Assembly: GCF_003846445.2 (NCBI RefSeq)
Contig: NZ_CP030139.2
Span: 1,116,001 to 1,180,000 of the forward strand
Direction of reading: 5' to 3'
Source: Synechococcus elongatus PCC 11801
GTDB taxonomy: Bacteria; Cyanobacteriota; Cyanobacteriia; Synechococcales; Synechococcaceae
Length of the DNA: 64,000 nucleotides
The position numbers and the translations under genes are program-made. Positions 27,602 through 37,246 of this stretch are shown here, piece by piece (within the stretch, counting starts at the first letter, position 1; each line of letters starts with the position of its first letter). Under the pieces are notes generated by a model that searched no databases, was not told the DNA's origin, and was given only the letters and a program-made list of their open reading frames with translations.

Positions 27602-28825
27602 TCACGCACGAACATACTGCTCAACAACGTTGAGTAACCCCTCCCGAGTGAAAGGCTTCGTGAGATAGTCAGTTGCTCCTGACATCTTGGCTTTCGCTCG
27701 ATCGATCAAACCCGTGTTGCCTGTCACCATAATAATTGGCGTGTTTTTGAAGTTTGGATGGTTTCGAACAACCTTACAAAATTTGTAACCATCAACATTC
27801 GGCATTCCCACGTCGAGCAGGATAATGTCAGGTTCAATTCGCATGACCTCCATCAATGCCTTCACCGAGTCGATGATGGTAATTACCTCAAAGTGATCTT
27901 GATCTAGGAATCGTCGTAACTCGCTTAAGATGATCGGGCTGTCATCGATACAGACAATCTTGACTTTCTGATTGGCTGTGAAATCGCTTCCTTGATTTGC
28001 GATCGATGTGGAGGACTGGCTGACAAAAGCACTTCGAGAGGACGTGCGATCGGAGTTGCGCAGAGGAGGCAGCTTATCAAAGGGTGGCTGCGGCTCTCGG
28101 AGAAAAACAACACCCTCTTGGATGTAGGGGTCGAGACTTCGCAGCAACTTGATTTCATCTTGATGAATGAGAGCAGCAAGATGACGCAGGCTATAGCCCT
28201 TCAATAAATTACCGAGCTTCTGAATCTTCTCTGCACTAAATTTGCTGCTGGTCGTTTGACTAAAAAGATAGGGACGCTGGAACGGGGAATAGACTTTTTC
28301 TGAGAAACTGACCCATTCTTGGATGCGATTTCCAGCCTCTTCTAATAAAGGTGGCAAAGCAAACTCAGTCAGAACAGGCAGCGAGGAATCCAACGCCAGA
28401 AACTTATGGTTTGCGTCTTCTAGACAAAGAAAAGACTCTAGAGTTTCAGCAATTAAACTCTTAATGAGCAAGTCTGACTGGAACTGATTCAGAAACCCTT
28501 CCGATCGCAGCCAAGACAGGGCTTGATAAACAGCATTCGCTTTGGGGAGATCATCTTGATCAAAGAGCGATCGCACCTGCGCACGAACCGTGCGATCGAT
28601 CGCTGGAAGTTCTGCACTAAACAGCCGGAAGTTGCGCTCCAAGCAGTCAAAGGGATCAATTGAGGTCATGCCATAAAAGACATTGCCTTCATGGAAGTAG
28701 AAAATCCAGCTAATCTCTTGATTGAAGACGGTTAAACATCCACTCGCCTTAGAGTCAGCTAGCTGACTAAGGAGCTGTACTGGCTTCAACATTGCTGTTG
28801 ATCGATCTGTGGCAGAGTAAACCAT
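27602..28825 (-). CDS. pixG: PixG, PatA-type response regulator
   Basis: The 407-residue protein has an N-terminal PATAN (DUF4388) domain (about residues 14-120, with SGCLTVFNQEISWIFYFHEG), a helical middle with a winged-helix-like part (GNLLKGYSLRHLAALI), and a C-terminal receiver. The receiver shows CIDDSPIILSELRRF, the acceptor aspartate in IILLDVGMPNVDG and the lysine in YLTKPF. PatA/PixG/PilG proteins link CheA-type kinases to the pilus extension motor. It is the first gene of the operon, so the promoter should lie in the AT-rich gap to its right. The ATG at 28825 is preferred to a TTG one codon earlier. Confidence 0.88.
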   Translation of the reverse strand: MVYSATDRSTAMLKPVQLLSQLADSKASGCLTVFNQEISWIFYFHEGNVFYGMTSIDPFDCLERNFRLFSAELPAIDRTVRAQVRSLFDQDDLPKANAVYQALSWLRSEGFLNQFQSDLLIKSLIAETLESFLCLEDANHKFLALDSSLPVLTEFALPPLLEEAGNRIQEWVSFSEKVYSPFQRPYLFSQTTSSKFSAEKIQKLGNLLKGYSLRHLAALIHQDEIKLLRSLDPYIQEGVVFLREPQPPFDKLPPLRNSDRTSSRSAFVSQSSTSIANQGSDFTANQKVKIVCIDDSPIILSELRRFLDQDHFEVITIIDSVKALMEVMRIEPDIILLDVGMPNVDGYKFCKVVRNHPNFKNTPIIMVTGNTGLIDRAKAKMSGATDYLTKPFTREGLLNVVEQYVRA

Positions 28826-28828
28826 CAA

Positions 28829-29390
28829 CTGCGCTCCACAAAACGGACGATTTAAATGTGGGGATGACTAAATTGAGTTGAATCCTCAGGACTAGAACAG
28901 TACTGATGCCATCAGGGCTAGGCGCTCAAGATCAATACTATCCAAAAGATTAAAGATCCCTAAAGACGAACAGGAGTATCCCTTAATGTTATTAGTAACA
29001 CTTAAAATTTCTTCATGATAGAGTATTAATGCTTATCATCTCTTTATGAAGAAAAATGAGTTCGCACAGTCGAGTCGACACGATAACCTCTCTAGGTGGC
29101 TTTTCGTATCGTTCTTATTAGCGAGAACTCTTTAAAACGAACTGTTAGCTGACACAACAAATCATTGGTTAATGATGCATGTTGTTATTCGATTCATTGA
29201 GAAAACTAAATTGGCTGCAAAATTGAAGCTAGGCAATCAAAGGCTATTGACCGATCGACTCACAACTGACACCTAAGAGGCGGCTGCACTCTGCGAAGAG
29301 GGTTCCTGCAACCGCGCTGATCTGCCCAATGTGTCGCTGGCGACGTGGCGATCGCGCCGTCCTATGGCTGGCTAGACAATAGGCTGTTAA
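28829..29390. promoter_or_regulatory. AT-rich divergent intergenic region between pixG and sphR
   Basis: These 562 bp lie between two divergent transcription units and hold no convincing gene. Base composition is visibly more AT-rich than the flanks over about 28900-29240, and GCGATCGC is missing there until 29350. A TTAA-rich cluster (CTTAATGT and CTTAAAAT, near 28981-29008) loosely recalls the cyanobacterial Pho-box unit, but the spacing does not fit the 8+3 repeat, so I do not call one. The pix and sphR promoters must both be inside. Confidence 0.5.
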
Positions 29391-30164
29391 ATGATCTTCA
29401 ACTCTCCGGCAGAACCCATGGACTCGCTGACCGTTGCGCCCCCAGCGTCGTCTCCTGCGTCACGCATTCTGGTTGTCGAAGATGAAGCAGTGATCCGGGA
29501 CATGGTGGCTCTGGTACTACAGCAAGAGGGGTTTACGGTTGAAGTCGCTGCAGATGGCCAGACAGCACTGAACTATTTCCGGGGCGAGAGCCCAGAGGTG
29601 AGTGTTTCTGCAGACAGCCCCGATCTCATTGTTCTTGACCTGATGTTGCCCGCGGTCAATGGCTTGGACTTTTGTCGTTTGCTGCGACGGCAGGGAATCA
29701 CCATTCCGATCTTGATGCTCAGCGCCAAGGACACAGAGACTGATCGCGTAGTGGGATTAGAGATAGGGGCTGATGACTATCTTACAAAACCCTTTGGGAC
29801 CCGCGAGTTGGTGGCTCGCTGTCGAGCCTTATTGCGGCGTAGCCAAAATCCAGCGACTGAAGCGCCGATGGTCCTCTGTTACGAAGGACTCAAACTCTTC
29901 CCCGATCAATGCCGCGTGTTACTGGATGACCGTGAGCTGACGCTGTCCCCCAAGGAATTTCGCTTGCTGGAGCTGTTCATGCGTCATCCGCGCCGTGTTT
30001 GGTCCCGTGATCAGTTGCTTGAAAAAATTTGGGGGCTCGATTTTATGGGGGATAGTAAGACCATCGACGTCCATATCCGTTGGCTGCGCGAAAAAATTGA
30101 AGCCAACCCTAGCAACCCAACCTATCTACTCACCGTTCGAGGCTTTGGCTATCGCCTCGGCTAG
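29391..30164 (+). CDS. sphR: SphR, phosphate-regulon response regulator (OmpR/PhoB family)
   Basis: The 257-residue protein has a ~24-residue leader, then a receiver (ILVVEDEAVIRDM; acceptor Asp83 in LIVLDLMLPAVNG; lysine in YLTKPFG) and a C-terminal winged helix (LSPKEFRLLELFMRHP, RDQLLEKIWG, and the wing LTVRGFGYRLG). It would bind Pho boxes upstream of alkaline phosphatase and phosphate-transport genes when phosphorylated by SphS under phosphate starvation. The assignment rests on its pairing and size: 257 and 413 residues match what I recall for S. elongatus SphR and SphS. Met10 is an alternative start. Confidence 0.85.
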   Translation: MIFNSPAEPMDSLTVAPPASSPASRILVVEDEAVIRDMVALVLQQEGFTVEVAADGQTALNYFRGESPEVSVSADSPDLIVLDLMLPAVNGLDFCRLLRRQGITIPILMLSAKDTETDRVVGLEIGADDYLTKPFGTRELVARCRALLRRSQNPATEAPMVLCYEGLKLFPDQCRVLLDDRELTLSPKEFRLLELFMRHPRRVWSRDQLLEKIWGLDFMGDSKTIDVHIRWLREKIEANPSNPTYLLTVRGFGYRLG

Positions 30165-30176
30165 CCAAAACAGGTC

Positions 30177-31418
30177 ATGGCTGTCTGGGAATTTGCGCTA
30201 GGGCTATTGACTGCGGGCTTGTGGCGATGGTCTCGCCGCTGGCGATCGCCCGTGAAGGTTGCCCCCGTCCTGCCAGAGGATAACTCCCTAGAGCAGCAGC
30301 TGAAGCAGCTGAGGACGGATCTCAGCGATCGCGATCGCCTCTTCGAAGACCTTCCGACTAGTTTTCTATTGCTGGATGCCGATAACTGGGTGCTGGAGGC
30401 GAACCGTTCAGCGCGCGTGCTCTTGGCCTTGCCACCCGAGGATTACTGTCGCCCCCTATTAGAAGTCGTCCGCTCCTACGAACTCGATCGCTTGGTGGCT
30501 CGTTGCCGGGCAGCCGAAACGCCACAGACCGATCGGTGGACCTTGACGCCCGTCAATCCCGATCCCCTGCAAGTTGTGCCCCAAACACCACGGCCGGTAC
30601 AGGGGCAGGCCATTCCCTTGAGCAATGGTCAGATTGGAGTTCTGCTTGAAGACCGTCAGGAACTGGTGGACTTGGCACAGCAACGCAATCGTTGGGTCTC
30701 AGATGTTGCTCACGAGTTGAAAACCCCCCTAACCTCCATTCGTCTCCTCGCCGAAGCCCTGCGCGATCGCCTGCAGGATGAGCCCCAAGCCTGGGTCGAT
30801 CGCTTACTGGGGGAAACGCAGCGACTGGGACACCTTGTGCAGGATCTCCTAGAACTCAGTCGCTTGGAACAAGGGCCGAGTGGCCTGCAGAAGCTGGAGG
30901 CGATCGATTTAGTTGCTCTGTTGGAATCCGTGCACAGTAGCTTGGAGCCTCTGGCAGAACCGCTGCGCTTGGGATGGGCCTATCAAGGCCCCGATCAGGG
31001 TTTTGTACGGGGCGATCGCCAACGTCTCTACCGGCTCTGGCTCAACCTGTTAGATAACGCCATCCGCCACAGCCCCAGCGGTGGCTGCCTCTACGTAGAG
31101 CTGCGGCAGCGGGGCGACACTTGGATTTGCGATCTCTACGATGATGGCCCCGGCTTTGCCGATGTCGATTTGCCCTACCTCTTCGAGCGGTTTTATCGCG
31201 GCGATCCGTCCCGAGTTCGGCCGGTCTCACCCAGCGCGACTAGCCAGGGCAGTGGACTCGGTCTTGCGATCGCTCGCCAAATTGTTGAGGCACATCAAGG
31301 TCGCATTTCCGCACGCAATCATCCGGTCACGGGGGGGGCTTGGATTCGCGTGCAGCTTCCCCAAGAGCCATCCCTCACACCTGCGCCTAAGATCGGAGCA
31401 GGACGTCGCAGCGGTTGA
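30177..31418 (+). CDS. sphS: SphS, phosphate-sensor histidine kinase
   Basis: The 413-residue protein has a short hydrophobic N-terminal segment (FALGLLTAGLWRW), which in SphS anchors the protein. A PAS-like domain (about residues 50-165), HisKA with His179 in SDVAHELKTPLTS and an HATPase domain follow, with NLLDNAIRH (N box), DDGPGF (G1) and GSGLGLAIARQ (G2). No periplasmic sensor loop is present, as in PhoR-like kinases that sense through PhoU and the Pst transporter. It starts 13 bp after sphR, and its stop overlaps a TTG of the next gene's longer frame. Confidence 0.87.
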   Translation: MAVWEFALGLLTAGLWRWSRRWRSPVKVAPVLPEDNSLEQQLKQLRTDLSDRDRLFEDLPTSFLLLDADNWVLEANRSARVLLALPPEDYCRPLLEVVRSYELDRLVARCRAAETPQTDRWTLTPVNPDPLQVVPQTPRPVQGQAIPLSNGQIGVLLEDRQELVDLAQQRNRWVSDVAHELKTPLTSIRLLAEALRDRLQDEPQAWVDRLLGETQRLGHLVQDLLELSRLEQGPSGLQKLEAIDLVALLESVHSSLEPLAEPLRLGWAYQGPDQGFVRGDRQRLYRLWLNLLDNAIRHSPSGGCLYVELRQRGDTWICDLYDDGPGFADVDLPYLFERFYRGDPSRVRPVSPSATSQGSGLGLAIARQIVEAHQGRISARNHPVTGGAWIRVQLPQEPSLTPAPKIGAGRRSG

Positions 31419-31432
31419 GCCGCAGAGATTGC

Positions 31433-32164
31433 ATGGCCGAACGGCTGCAGAAAATTTTGTCACAACTGGGTGTCGCCTCACGTCGGCAGGCAGAACAATG
31501 GATTGCCCAGGGACGCGTTACCGTCAATGGCCGAGTGGCTGAACTGGGTCAACAGGCTGACTTAAAGCGCGATCGCATTCACTTAGATGGGAAGCGACTC
31601 CGACCGAAACACAAACCTGAGGCTTGCTATCTGCTCTTGCATAAGCCCGTAGGCGTGGTTTCCACCTGTCGCGACCCACAGCGGCGGCGCACCGTGATCG
31701 ATCTGGTCAACCCTGAATTTCGTCCCGGTCTGCATCCCGTTGGTCGGCTCGATACCGATAGTAGTGGCTTGCTCTTACTCTGCAACGATGGTGAACTGAC
31801 CTATCGGATCAGTCATCCGCGCTTCCACATTGAGAAAACCTATCGCGTTTGGGTCGAAGGACATCCGCCAGAGTCAGTGCTGGAACATTGGCGATCGGGG
31901 GTGTGGCTGGAGGATGGTCAGACGCTGCCAGCGGGAGTGAAAGCCCTCCACCAGCGGGCTGAATCGACGCTGTTGGAAGTGATTTTGCACGAAGGACGCA
32001 ATCGACAAATTCGGCGCGTGGCTGAGTACCTCGGGCATCCGGTTTTGCGGCTGACACGGATTGCGATCGGGCCGCTGCGCTTGGGATCGTTGCAGCCGGG
32101 GCAGTATCGTTCTCTAACGGCAGCCGAAGTGCATCGGCTCCGGCAGCTCGCCCAAGGAACCTGA
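31433..32164 (+). CDS. RsuA/RluB-family pseudouridine synthase
   Basis: The 243-residue protein begins with an S4 RNA-binding domain (MAERLQKILSQLGVASRRQAE, then GRVTVNGRVAELG) and continues with the catalytic domain. The invariant aspartate sits in HPVGRLDTDSSGLLLL, and the C-terminal motif GRNRQIRR is typical of the family. It isomerises a uridine in ribosomal RNA; RluB-like 23S specificity is more likely than RsuA, but the sequence alone does not decide. I start at ATG 31433, 15 bp after the sphS stop. Confidence 0.87.
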   Translation: MAERLQKILSQLGVASRRQAEQWIAQGRVTVNGRVAELGQQADLKRDRIHLDGKRLRPKHKPEACYLLLHKPVGVVSTCRDPQRRRTVIDLVNPEFRPGLHPVGRLDTDSSGLLLLCNDGELTYRISHPRFHIEKTYRVWVEGHPPESVLEHWRSGVWLEDGQTLPAGVKALHQRAESTLLEVILHEGRNRQIRRVAEYLGHPVLRLTRIAIGPLRLGSLQPGQYRSLTAAEVHRLRQLAQGT

Positions 32165-32182
32165 GTCCTGCAATCTCTTGCT

Positions 32183-32782
32183 ATGTTGTTTCGTCGCTCA
32201 CGCTCTACTCCTCCCTCGGTTGAACAATGGCAGCAGCGTTTTCAGTCGACGGGACTGCTGCTACGTGAGCAGCGTGAAAAATTAGGTCTGACCCTTGAGG
32301 AACTCGCGCAGCTGACGCGGATTCAACGACGCCAGCTTTGGGCGATCGAAGAAGGACGCAGTGAGAGTTTGCCAGAACGGGTCTATATCCAAGGAATGGT
32401 GCGGCGCTATGCCGATGCTCTAGGTCTGGATGGCCAACAGTACGCCGATGATCTGCGATCTCTGATTACCTTGCCAGTTACCAGCAGCGATCGCCCCAGT
32501 GATCAGCCGCTCGGTCGCCTACGCACTTGGCAGTGGTACTTGCTCTATCTGTTGTTTGTCTTGCTGGCAGTCAATGGCTTGAGCTGGCTGATGCGTCGCG
32601 CTGCCCTGCAAGGGGTGAATTTAGAACAACCGATTCCGGCGCTACCAGTCGAAGACTTTTTGCCGACTCCACCCCCCAAGCCCCGGCCTCCCCAGCAGCA
32701 GGCGCAGCCCCTTGAGACCGCACCACCCAACTTGGCTGAGCAACTGCGTCAAATTCCAGCGATGCCTGCCCCGGTTCGATAA
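32183..32782 (+). CDS. RodZ-like helix-turn-helix membrane protein
   Basis: The 199-residue protein has a RodZ/HTH_25-type helix-turn-helix at about residues 25-95 (LLREQREKLGLTLEELAQLT, then YIQGMVRRYADALGLDG) and one membrane helix at about 115-135 (WYLLYLLFVLLAVNGLSWL). A short proline- and glutamine-rich C-terminal tail follows. In RodZ the cytoplasmic HTH binds MreB and organises the elongasome. Here the periplasmic beta-domain of long RodZ is absent, so it is a short version. It follows the pseudouridine synthase by 18 bp. Confidence 0.68.
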   Translation: MLFRRSRSTPPSVEQWQQRFQSTGLLLREQREKLGLTLEELAQLTRIQRRQLWAIEEGRSESLPERVYIQGMVRRYADALGLDGQQYADDLRSLITLPVTSSDRPSDQPLGRLRTWQWYLLYLLFVLLAVNGLSWLMRRAALQGVNLEQPIPALPVEDFLPTPPPKPRPPQQQAQPLETAPPNLAEQLRQIPAMPAPVR

Positions 32783-32944
32783 GCCGCCGGTCACTCAGCA
32801 AGCCTGATAAAGTGACAGATCGTGCCCCAGGCACTGGGTTTCCTGAACATCGTGCGATCGCTGCTTTCTGTAGCTGCCCGATGGATAGGAGACGCTTCCC
32901 TTGTCCCTCTTGTTTGGCAGCACAGAGCTGCGTCGCAGCCCCCA

Positions 32945-33799
32945 ATGAAACGCGCCACCGCCACACTGCTGATCTCCTGTCCTGATCAGCAAGGTCTCGT
33001 CGCCCGCATCTCCAACTTCATCTTTGCGAATGGTGGCAACATTATCGATGCAGATCAGCACACAGACTTTGAAGCAGGACTATTCCTCAGCCGGATTGAG
33101 TGGGAATTAACGGGATTTAACCTCGATCGCGAGTTGATTGGTCCTGCCTTTGAGGCGATCGCCCGCCCATTGGGAGCACAGTGGCAGTTGCATTTTTCCG
33201 ATCGCAAGCCACGGCTCAGTCTCTGGGTTAGCAAGCAGGATCATTGCCTCCTCGACTTACTGTGGCGACAGCAAGCCGGAGAACTGGATGCAGAAATTCC
33301 GCTAATTATTAGCAATCACGACAAACTACGGCCAATCGCTGAGCAATTTAGTCTCGACTTCCTCCATGTGCCAATTACTCGCGAGACGAAAGCTGAGCAG
33401 GAAGCTCAACAGCTAGCAGCGATCGCTGACTACGGGATTGATCTTGTGGTGCTGGCGAAATACATGCAAGTTCTGAGTTCCGATTTCTTGGCTCAGTTTC
33501 CCCAAGTGATTAACATTCACCACTCCTTTTTGCCTGCCTTTGCCGGTGCTAATCCTTACCAACGCGCTTATGAGCGAGGCGTCAAAATTATTGGCGCCAC
33601 AGCGCACTATGTAACGCCTGATTTAGATGAAGGGCCGATTATTGAACAAGATGTCGTGCGGGTTAGTCATCGTGATGATGCTGATGATTTAGTTCGCAAA
33701 GGCAAGGACCTAGAGCGGATCGTCCTTGCGCGTGCAGTGCGCTTACATTTGCAACATCGGGTGCTGACTTACCGAAATCGCACCGTTGTGTTTGCTTGA
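32945..33799 (+). CDS. purU: Formyltetrahydrofolate deformylase
   Basis: The 284-residue protein starts MKRATATLLISCPDQQGLVARI, an ACT domain typical of PurU, followed by the formyl-transferase fold. The catalytic motif is INIHHSFLPAFAGANPY (Asn/His pair), with the aspartate in YVTPDLDEGPII. PurU hydrolyses 10-formyl-THF to formate and THF; in purine synthesis this balances one-carbon units. The length is exactly the family norm when the ATG at 32945 is used, whereas the longer frame adds 41 unconserved residues. Confidence 0.93.
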   Translation: MKRATATLLISCPDQQGLVARISNFIFANGGNIIDADQHTDFEAGLFLSRIEWELTGFNLDRELIGPAFEAIARPLGAQWQLHFSDRKPRLSLWVSKQDHCLLDLLWRQQAGELDAEIPLIISNHDKLRPIAEQFSLDFLHVPITRETKAEQEAQQLAAIADYGIDLVVLAKYMQVLSSDFLAQFPQVINIHHSFLPAFAGANPYQRAYERGVKIIGATAHYVTPDLDEGPIIEQDVVRVSHRDDADDLVRKGKDLERIVLARAVRLHLQHRVLTYRNRTVVFA

Positions 33800-33835
33800 G
33801 CCATTGGTTTGAAGTTGCAATACAAGGAAGTTGAC

Positions 33836-35227
33836 ATGACTGAGACTGCAAATCAACGCCGTGAAAGCGACAGTATGGGTGAGGTTCTGGTGCCCGCCGA
33901 TCGCTATTGGGGGGCACAGACTCAGCGATCGCTGCACTACTTCTCCATCGGTCAAGACCGAATGCCGATTGAGGTCTGTCATGCTCTCGCGATCGCGAAG
34001 AAAGCATCTGCCCTTGCCAATCGGGATTTGGGTGTTTTATCAGCAGAGAAAGCTGATCTGATTGCTCAAGCTGCTGATGAAATTATTGCGGGCCAATTGG
34101 ATGACCATTTTCCACTCTATGTCTGGATGACAGGCAGCGGCACGCAAGCCAACATGAATGTCAATGAGGTGATTGCTAATCGGGCGATTGAAATCGCCGG
34201 GGGTGTTCTTGGGAGTAAAACACCAATTCATCCCAATGATGATGTCAACCGATCACAGTCATCGAATGATGTTTTCCCCACTGCGATGCACATTGCAGCG
34301 GCTCAGGCGATCGTTCGACAACTCTTACCGAACATTGAGCGACTAGAACAAAGCCTTCAAACTAAAGTTGAGGAGTGGCAAGACATTGTCAAAATTGGCC
34401 GCACCCACTTGCAAGATGCAGTGCCATTAACGCTGGGACAAGAATTCTCAGGTTTTGTAGCGATGCTAGCCGATAATCGTCAGCGTCTCCAAAGTTCTTT
34501 GCAAGAGTTGTATCCGCTTGCTTTAGGCGGGACAGCAGTGGGCACAGGACTGAATGCACCCAAGGGATTTGATGTTGCTGTCGCTGACTACATTGCTCAA
34601 TTTACAGGTCTGCCATTTGTGACTGCAGGCAATAAATTTGCCCAAATTGGTGCTCATGATGCCTTTGTGGCCTTGAGTGGAAGCCTGCGGTGTTTAGCTG
34701 TTTCACTCTATAAAATTGCCAATGACATTCGTTTACTCGCTTGTGGTCCACGTTGTGGTTTGAATGAGTTGAGTTTGCCTGCCAATGAACCCGGCTCATC
34801 GATCATGCCGGGCAAAGTGAACCCAACACAATGCGAAGCCTTAGCAATGGTCGCCGTGCAGGTCATGGGCTACGACGCTGCAGTTGCGTTTGCAGGGGCT
34901 AGTGGTTATTTAGAACTGAATGTCTATAAGCCGTTAATGGTTTACAACGTTCTGGAATCGATTCGAATCCTCTCGGATGCTAGTGATAACTTCCGGCGTT
35001 TCACTGTGGAAGGAATGACAGCAAATACTGACCAAATTAATACTTATTTAGAGCGATCGCTGATGTTAGTCACGGCACTCACACCTGCGATCGGATATGA
35101 CCAAGCAGCTAAGGTTGCTAAGTATGCCTTTGAGAAAAATCTCAGTCTCAAGGAGGCTTGCTTGGAATTGGGCTGCATTAGTGCTGAAGAGTTTGACCGC
35201 TGGGTTGATCCAGCACAACTGGTTTAG
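33836..35227 (+). CDS. fumC: Fumarate hydratase, class II
   Basis: The 463-residue protein shows the class II fumarase/aspartase signature [15 protein letters not shown], the motif [18 protein letters not shown] and [11 protein letters not shown]-like [18 protein letters not shown]. The catalytic histidine in the latter region and the flexible SS loop are intact. FumC reversibly hydrates fumarate to malate without an iron-sulfur cluster, so it tolerates oxygen evolution. I start at [13 protein letters not shown], preceded by AAGGAAG, rather than nine codons upstream. The gene has few GCGATCGC sites and slightly lower GC than its surroundings. Confidence 0.93.
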   Translation: MTETANQRRESDSMGEVLVPADRYWGAQTQRSLHYFSIGQDRMPIEVCHALAIAKKASALANRDLGVLSAEKADLIAQAADEIIAGQLDDHFPLYVWMTGSGTQANMNVNEVIANRAIEIAGGVLGSKTPIHPNDDVNRSQSSNDVFPTAMHIAAAQAIVRQLLPNIERLEQSLQTKVEEWQDIVKIGRTHLQDAVPLTLGQEFSGFVAMLADNRQRLQSSLQELYPLALGGTAVGTGLNAPKGFDVAVADYIAQFTGLPFVTAGNKFAQIGAHDAFVALSGSLRCLAVSLYKIANDIRLLACGPRCGLNELSLPANEPGSSIMPGKVNPTQCEALAMVAVQVMGYDAAVAFAGASGYLELNVYKPLMVYNVLESIRILSDASDNFRRFTVEGMTANTDQINTYLERSLMLVTALTPAIGYDQAAKVAKYAFEKNLSLKEACLELGCISAEEFDRWVDPAQLV

Positions 35228-35252
35228 GCTGATCTGAAGAAGCTGAGCAGGC

Positions 35253-35284
35253 TAGCAGCTGCGATCGCAAAATTTCAGCTGCTA
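35253..35284 (+). terminator. Hairpin downstream of fumC
   Basis: About 25 bp past the fumC stop lies a 9-bp inverted repeat, TAGCAGCTG and CAGCTGCTA, around a 14-base loop that contains a GCGATCGC site. No T-run follows, so termination strength is uncertain; it may be an RNA-stabilising 3' hairpin. Confidence 0.4.
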
Positions 35285-35384
35285 ACAGCAAGTATTACCC
35301 TCGTAGAATCATTGGCTAGACTACAAGGCCGAGTTATCAAGGTCTTTACTTTACTGGTTTTTCTTGATCTCATCTACTGAGACC

Positions 35385-35924
35385 CTAACTCAATCGCTGA
35401 ACTTGATAGTTCTCAAAAGTTGTACGAAAGCCATTGCCTTCTGGGGAAGCGCACATCATACCAACTTGGAGTGCTTCAGCATTTGGTAGATAGGTCATTC
35501 TGAAAGGGCGATAACCTGAACACTCGTGCCAGTAAAAGAGTTGAATTGTTGATTTACGTCGTTCAACTCGTAGTTGCAGATACTCAGGTGGGTTAAGGAG
35601 CGGAGTCATTGACCAGTCAGAATAGTCATGAGTCACAACAGCACTGAGATTTTGGACATCATCTACAAATTCAATCCCCGTTTTAATCCAGTGCTTATCA
35701 TCAGCGCGAATCATTAGACCAGCTTGGTCGTAGAGAGCATGATAGTCACCACGAATTTTGACTTCGATGATGAAGTCGTGAGCGATCGCCTCGAAATAGA
35801 AATGACCGCTATCACGAATAAAGTCGTAGTGAGTAATCCGCCAAAAGTCTGTCTTAGAAGCAGTTTGAACTGTTAGTTGTTTCTCTGAAACTGACCACTG
35901 AGGAGGCTCATTCAGCCATTGCAT
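35385..35924 (-). CDS. DUF1349 domain protein (concanavalin-like fold)
   Basis: The 179-residue soluble protein has the DUF1349 pattern: FWRITHYDFIRDSGHFYF, LYDQAGLMIRADDKHWIKTGIEFV (split) and a closing MMCASPEGNGFRTTFENYQV. The AGLMIR-D-D-WIKTG motif is diagnostic of this beta-sandwich family, whose members are thought to bind carbohydrates or act as regulators of unknown targets. No signal peptide is present, so it is cytoplasmic. It contains hardly any GCGATCGC and is more AT-rich than its neighbours, and both flanks are intergenic. Recent acquisition is possible. Confidence 0.78.
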   Translation of the reverse strand: MQWLNEPPQWSVSEKQLTVQTASKTDFWRITHYDFIRDSGHFYFEAIAHDFIIEVKIRGDYHALYDQAGLMIRADDKHWIKTGIEFVDDVQNLSAVVTHDYSDWSMTPLLNPPEYLQLRVERRKSTIQLFYWHECSGYRPFRMTYLPNAEALQVGMMCASPEGNGFRTTFENYQVQRLS

Positions 35925-36067
35925 AAACTTGTCCTTGAGCTTAATTAGCTATCTAGATTCCATGCAAATTTATTTATAAATCTCCAAGAAAAGGGAATGC
36001 AAGACTATCAATAAATCCATAGAACGACACCACAAAGATCATTGTTCAGATCTGGGTATCACTGAGC

Positions 36068-37147
36068 TTAAAGTTGTTTCAAGGCCGTAGAAGCCTGTTG
36101 CTGTCCTTCGCGATCGCCTTTTTGTTGATATAGCAACTGTGCTTGACTGAGTGAGGCTTTAGCCTCTGATTTCAAGCCCCGAGCTAAGTATGCAAGACCC
36201 AAACGCAAGTGGAAATCAGGATTGCGGGGTTCTAGGCGCAAAGCATCGCGAAGGTAGACCGTCGCCAGGGTTGCATCGCCTTGATCGAGCAAGACTTGAG
36301 TATAGCGATCGAGGGTTTTTGCAGAGTTGCGATTTAACTCAAAAGCACGGCGATAGTTGCGATTCGCTGCTTCGCGATCGCCCAACACAAGATAGATATC
36401 TCCCGCTTTGAGCAGAATGCTGGGATTGCGCGGATTTAGACTCAGGCTAGATTGCAGTGAAGTCAGAGCAGCACGAGGATTTTTCAGGCCAAGTTGCGCA
36501 ATCGCCAAGTTGGAATAGAGGTCAGCTTCTCGTGGTGCAATTCGTGTTGCTGCTTGTAATACTTGCAAGGCTTCGGAAAACTGTCGCTGTTGAAGATAAA
36601 GCTTGCCAATTTCATTGAGCGCTTGCCAGTTATTAGGCTCTACTTGTTGCCAGCGCCGATAGGTATTGATGGCTGCTGCTAGTCGGCCTTGACGCTGCTG
36701 AACTGTGGCTAAACCTCGATATGCTTCCGACCTTTTGCTATCAAGCCGTAATGACTGCTCGTAATAGCGCTCCGCAGCGGCATAGTCGCCTAAGTTGGCA
36801 TAGGCCGTGGCCAAGCTAAAGGGAAAAGCGGCGTTTTGTCCATCCAAAGCGATCGCCCGCTCTAGGGACAGTGCAGCCTGCCGAAAGTCACCGAGTTCGG
36901 CATAGAGGTAGCCGATTGCAGAAGCGATACGCGCCTCGCGACCATCGAGTAATTGTGCCTGCTGATAGAGACCAAGGGCTTCAGTCCAGCGTCGTTGTTT
37001 GACAGCTTCGCTCGCCGCTTCGAGGAGACGATCCAGCTCTGGATTAGGGACAGCCGCTTGAACCGGCTCGGCCATAACAGTCGCGATCGCCGGGGCTCCA
37101 AGCACCATCAGGCCGATCACAATTCTGGCTCCAAGGCGAGCAAGCAT
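36068..37147 (-). CDS. Exported TPR-repeat protein
   Basis: The 359-residue protein begins with a signal-like sequence (MLARLGARIVIGLMVLGAPA, cleavage probably after PVQA) and is then built of about nine tandem 34-residue TPR motifs with the canonical W/L-G-Y-A-P spacing. Examples are YRGLATVQQRQGRLAAAINTY (split) and LNEIGKLYLQQRQFSEALQV. TPR arrays are protein-interaction scaffolds; the partner is unknown. It would act in the periplasm or thylakoid lumen. I prefer the ATG at 37147 to a TTG seven codons earlier. Confidence 0.8.
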   Translation of the reverse strand: MLARLGARIVIGLMVLGAPAIATVMAEPVQAAVPNPELDRLLEAASEAVKQRRWTEALGLYQQAQLLDGREARIASAIGYLYAELGDFRQAALSLERAIALDGQNAAFPFSLATAYANLGDYAAAERYYEQSLRLDSKRSEAYRGLATVQQRQGRLAAAINTYRRWQQVEPNNWQALNEIGKLYLQQRQFSEALQVLQAATRIAPREADLYSNLAIAQLGLKNPRAALTSLQSSLSLNPRNPSILLKAGDIYLVLGDREAANRNYRRAFELNRNSAKTLDRYTQVLLDQGDATLATVYLRDALRLEPRNPDFHLRLGLAYLARGLKSEAKASLSQAQLLYQQKGDREGQQQASTALKQL

Positions 37148-37246
37148 AGTCGACTGCGGTCTGAACAACGCTCCCCACCCTAGCAGACGACCGACGCGAT
37201 CGCGGTTCCGTTGAGCACTGTTTGCAACCCCTGTTGATGGTGTGGA

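Noticed and set aside
28981-29008. Possible Pho box upstream of sphR
   Set aside because: Two CTTAA-type units are present, but the spacing is not the 8+3 pattern and they lie about 390 bp from the sphR start.
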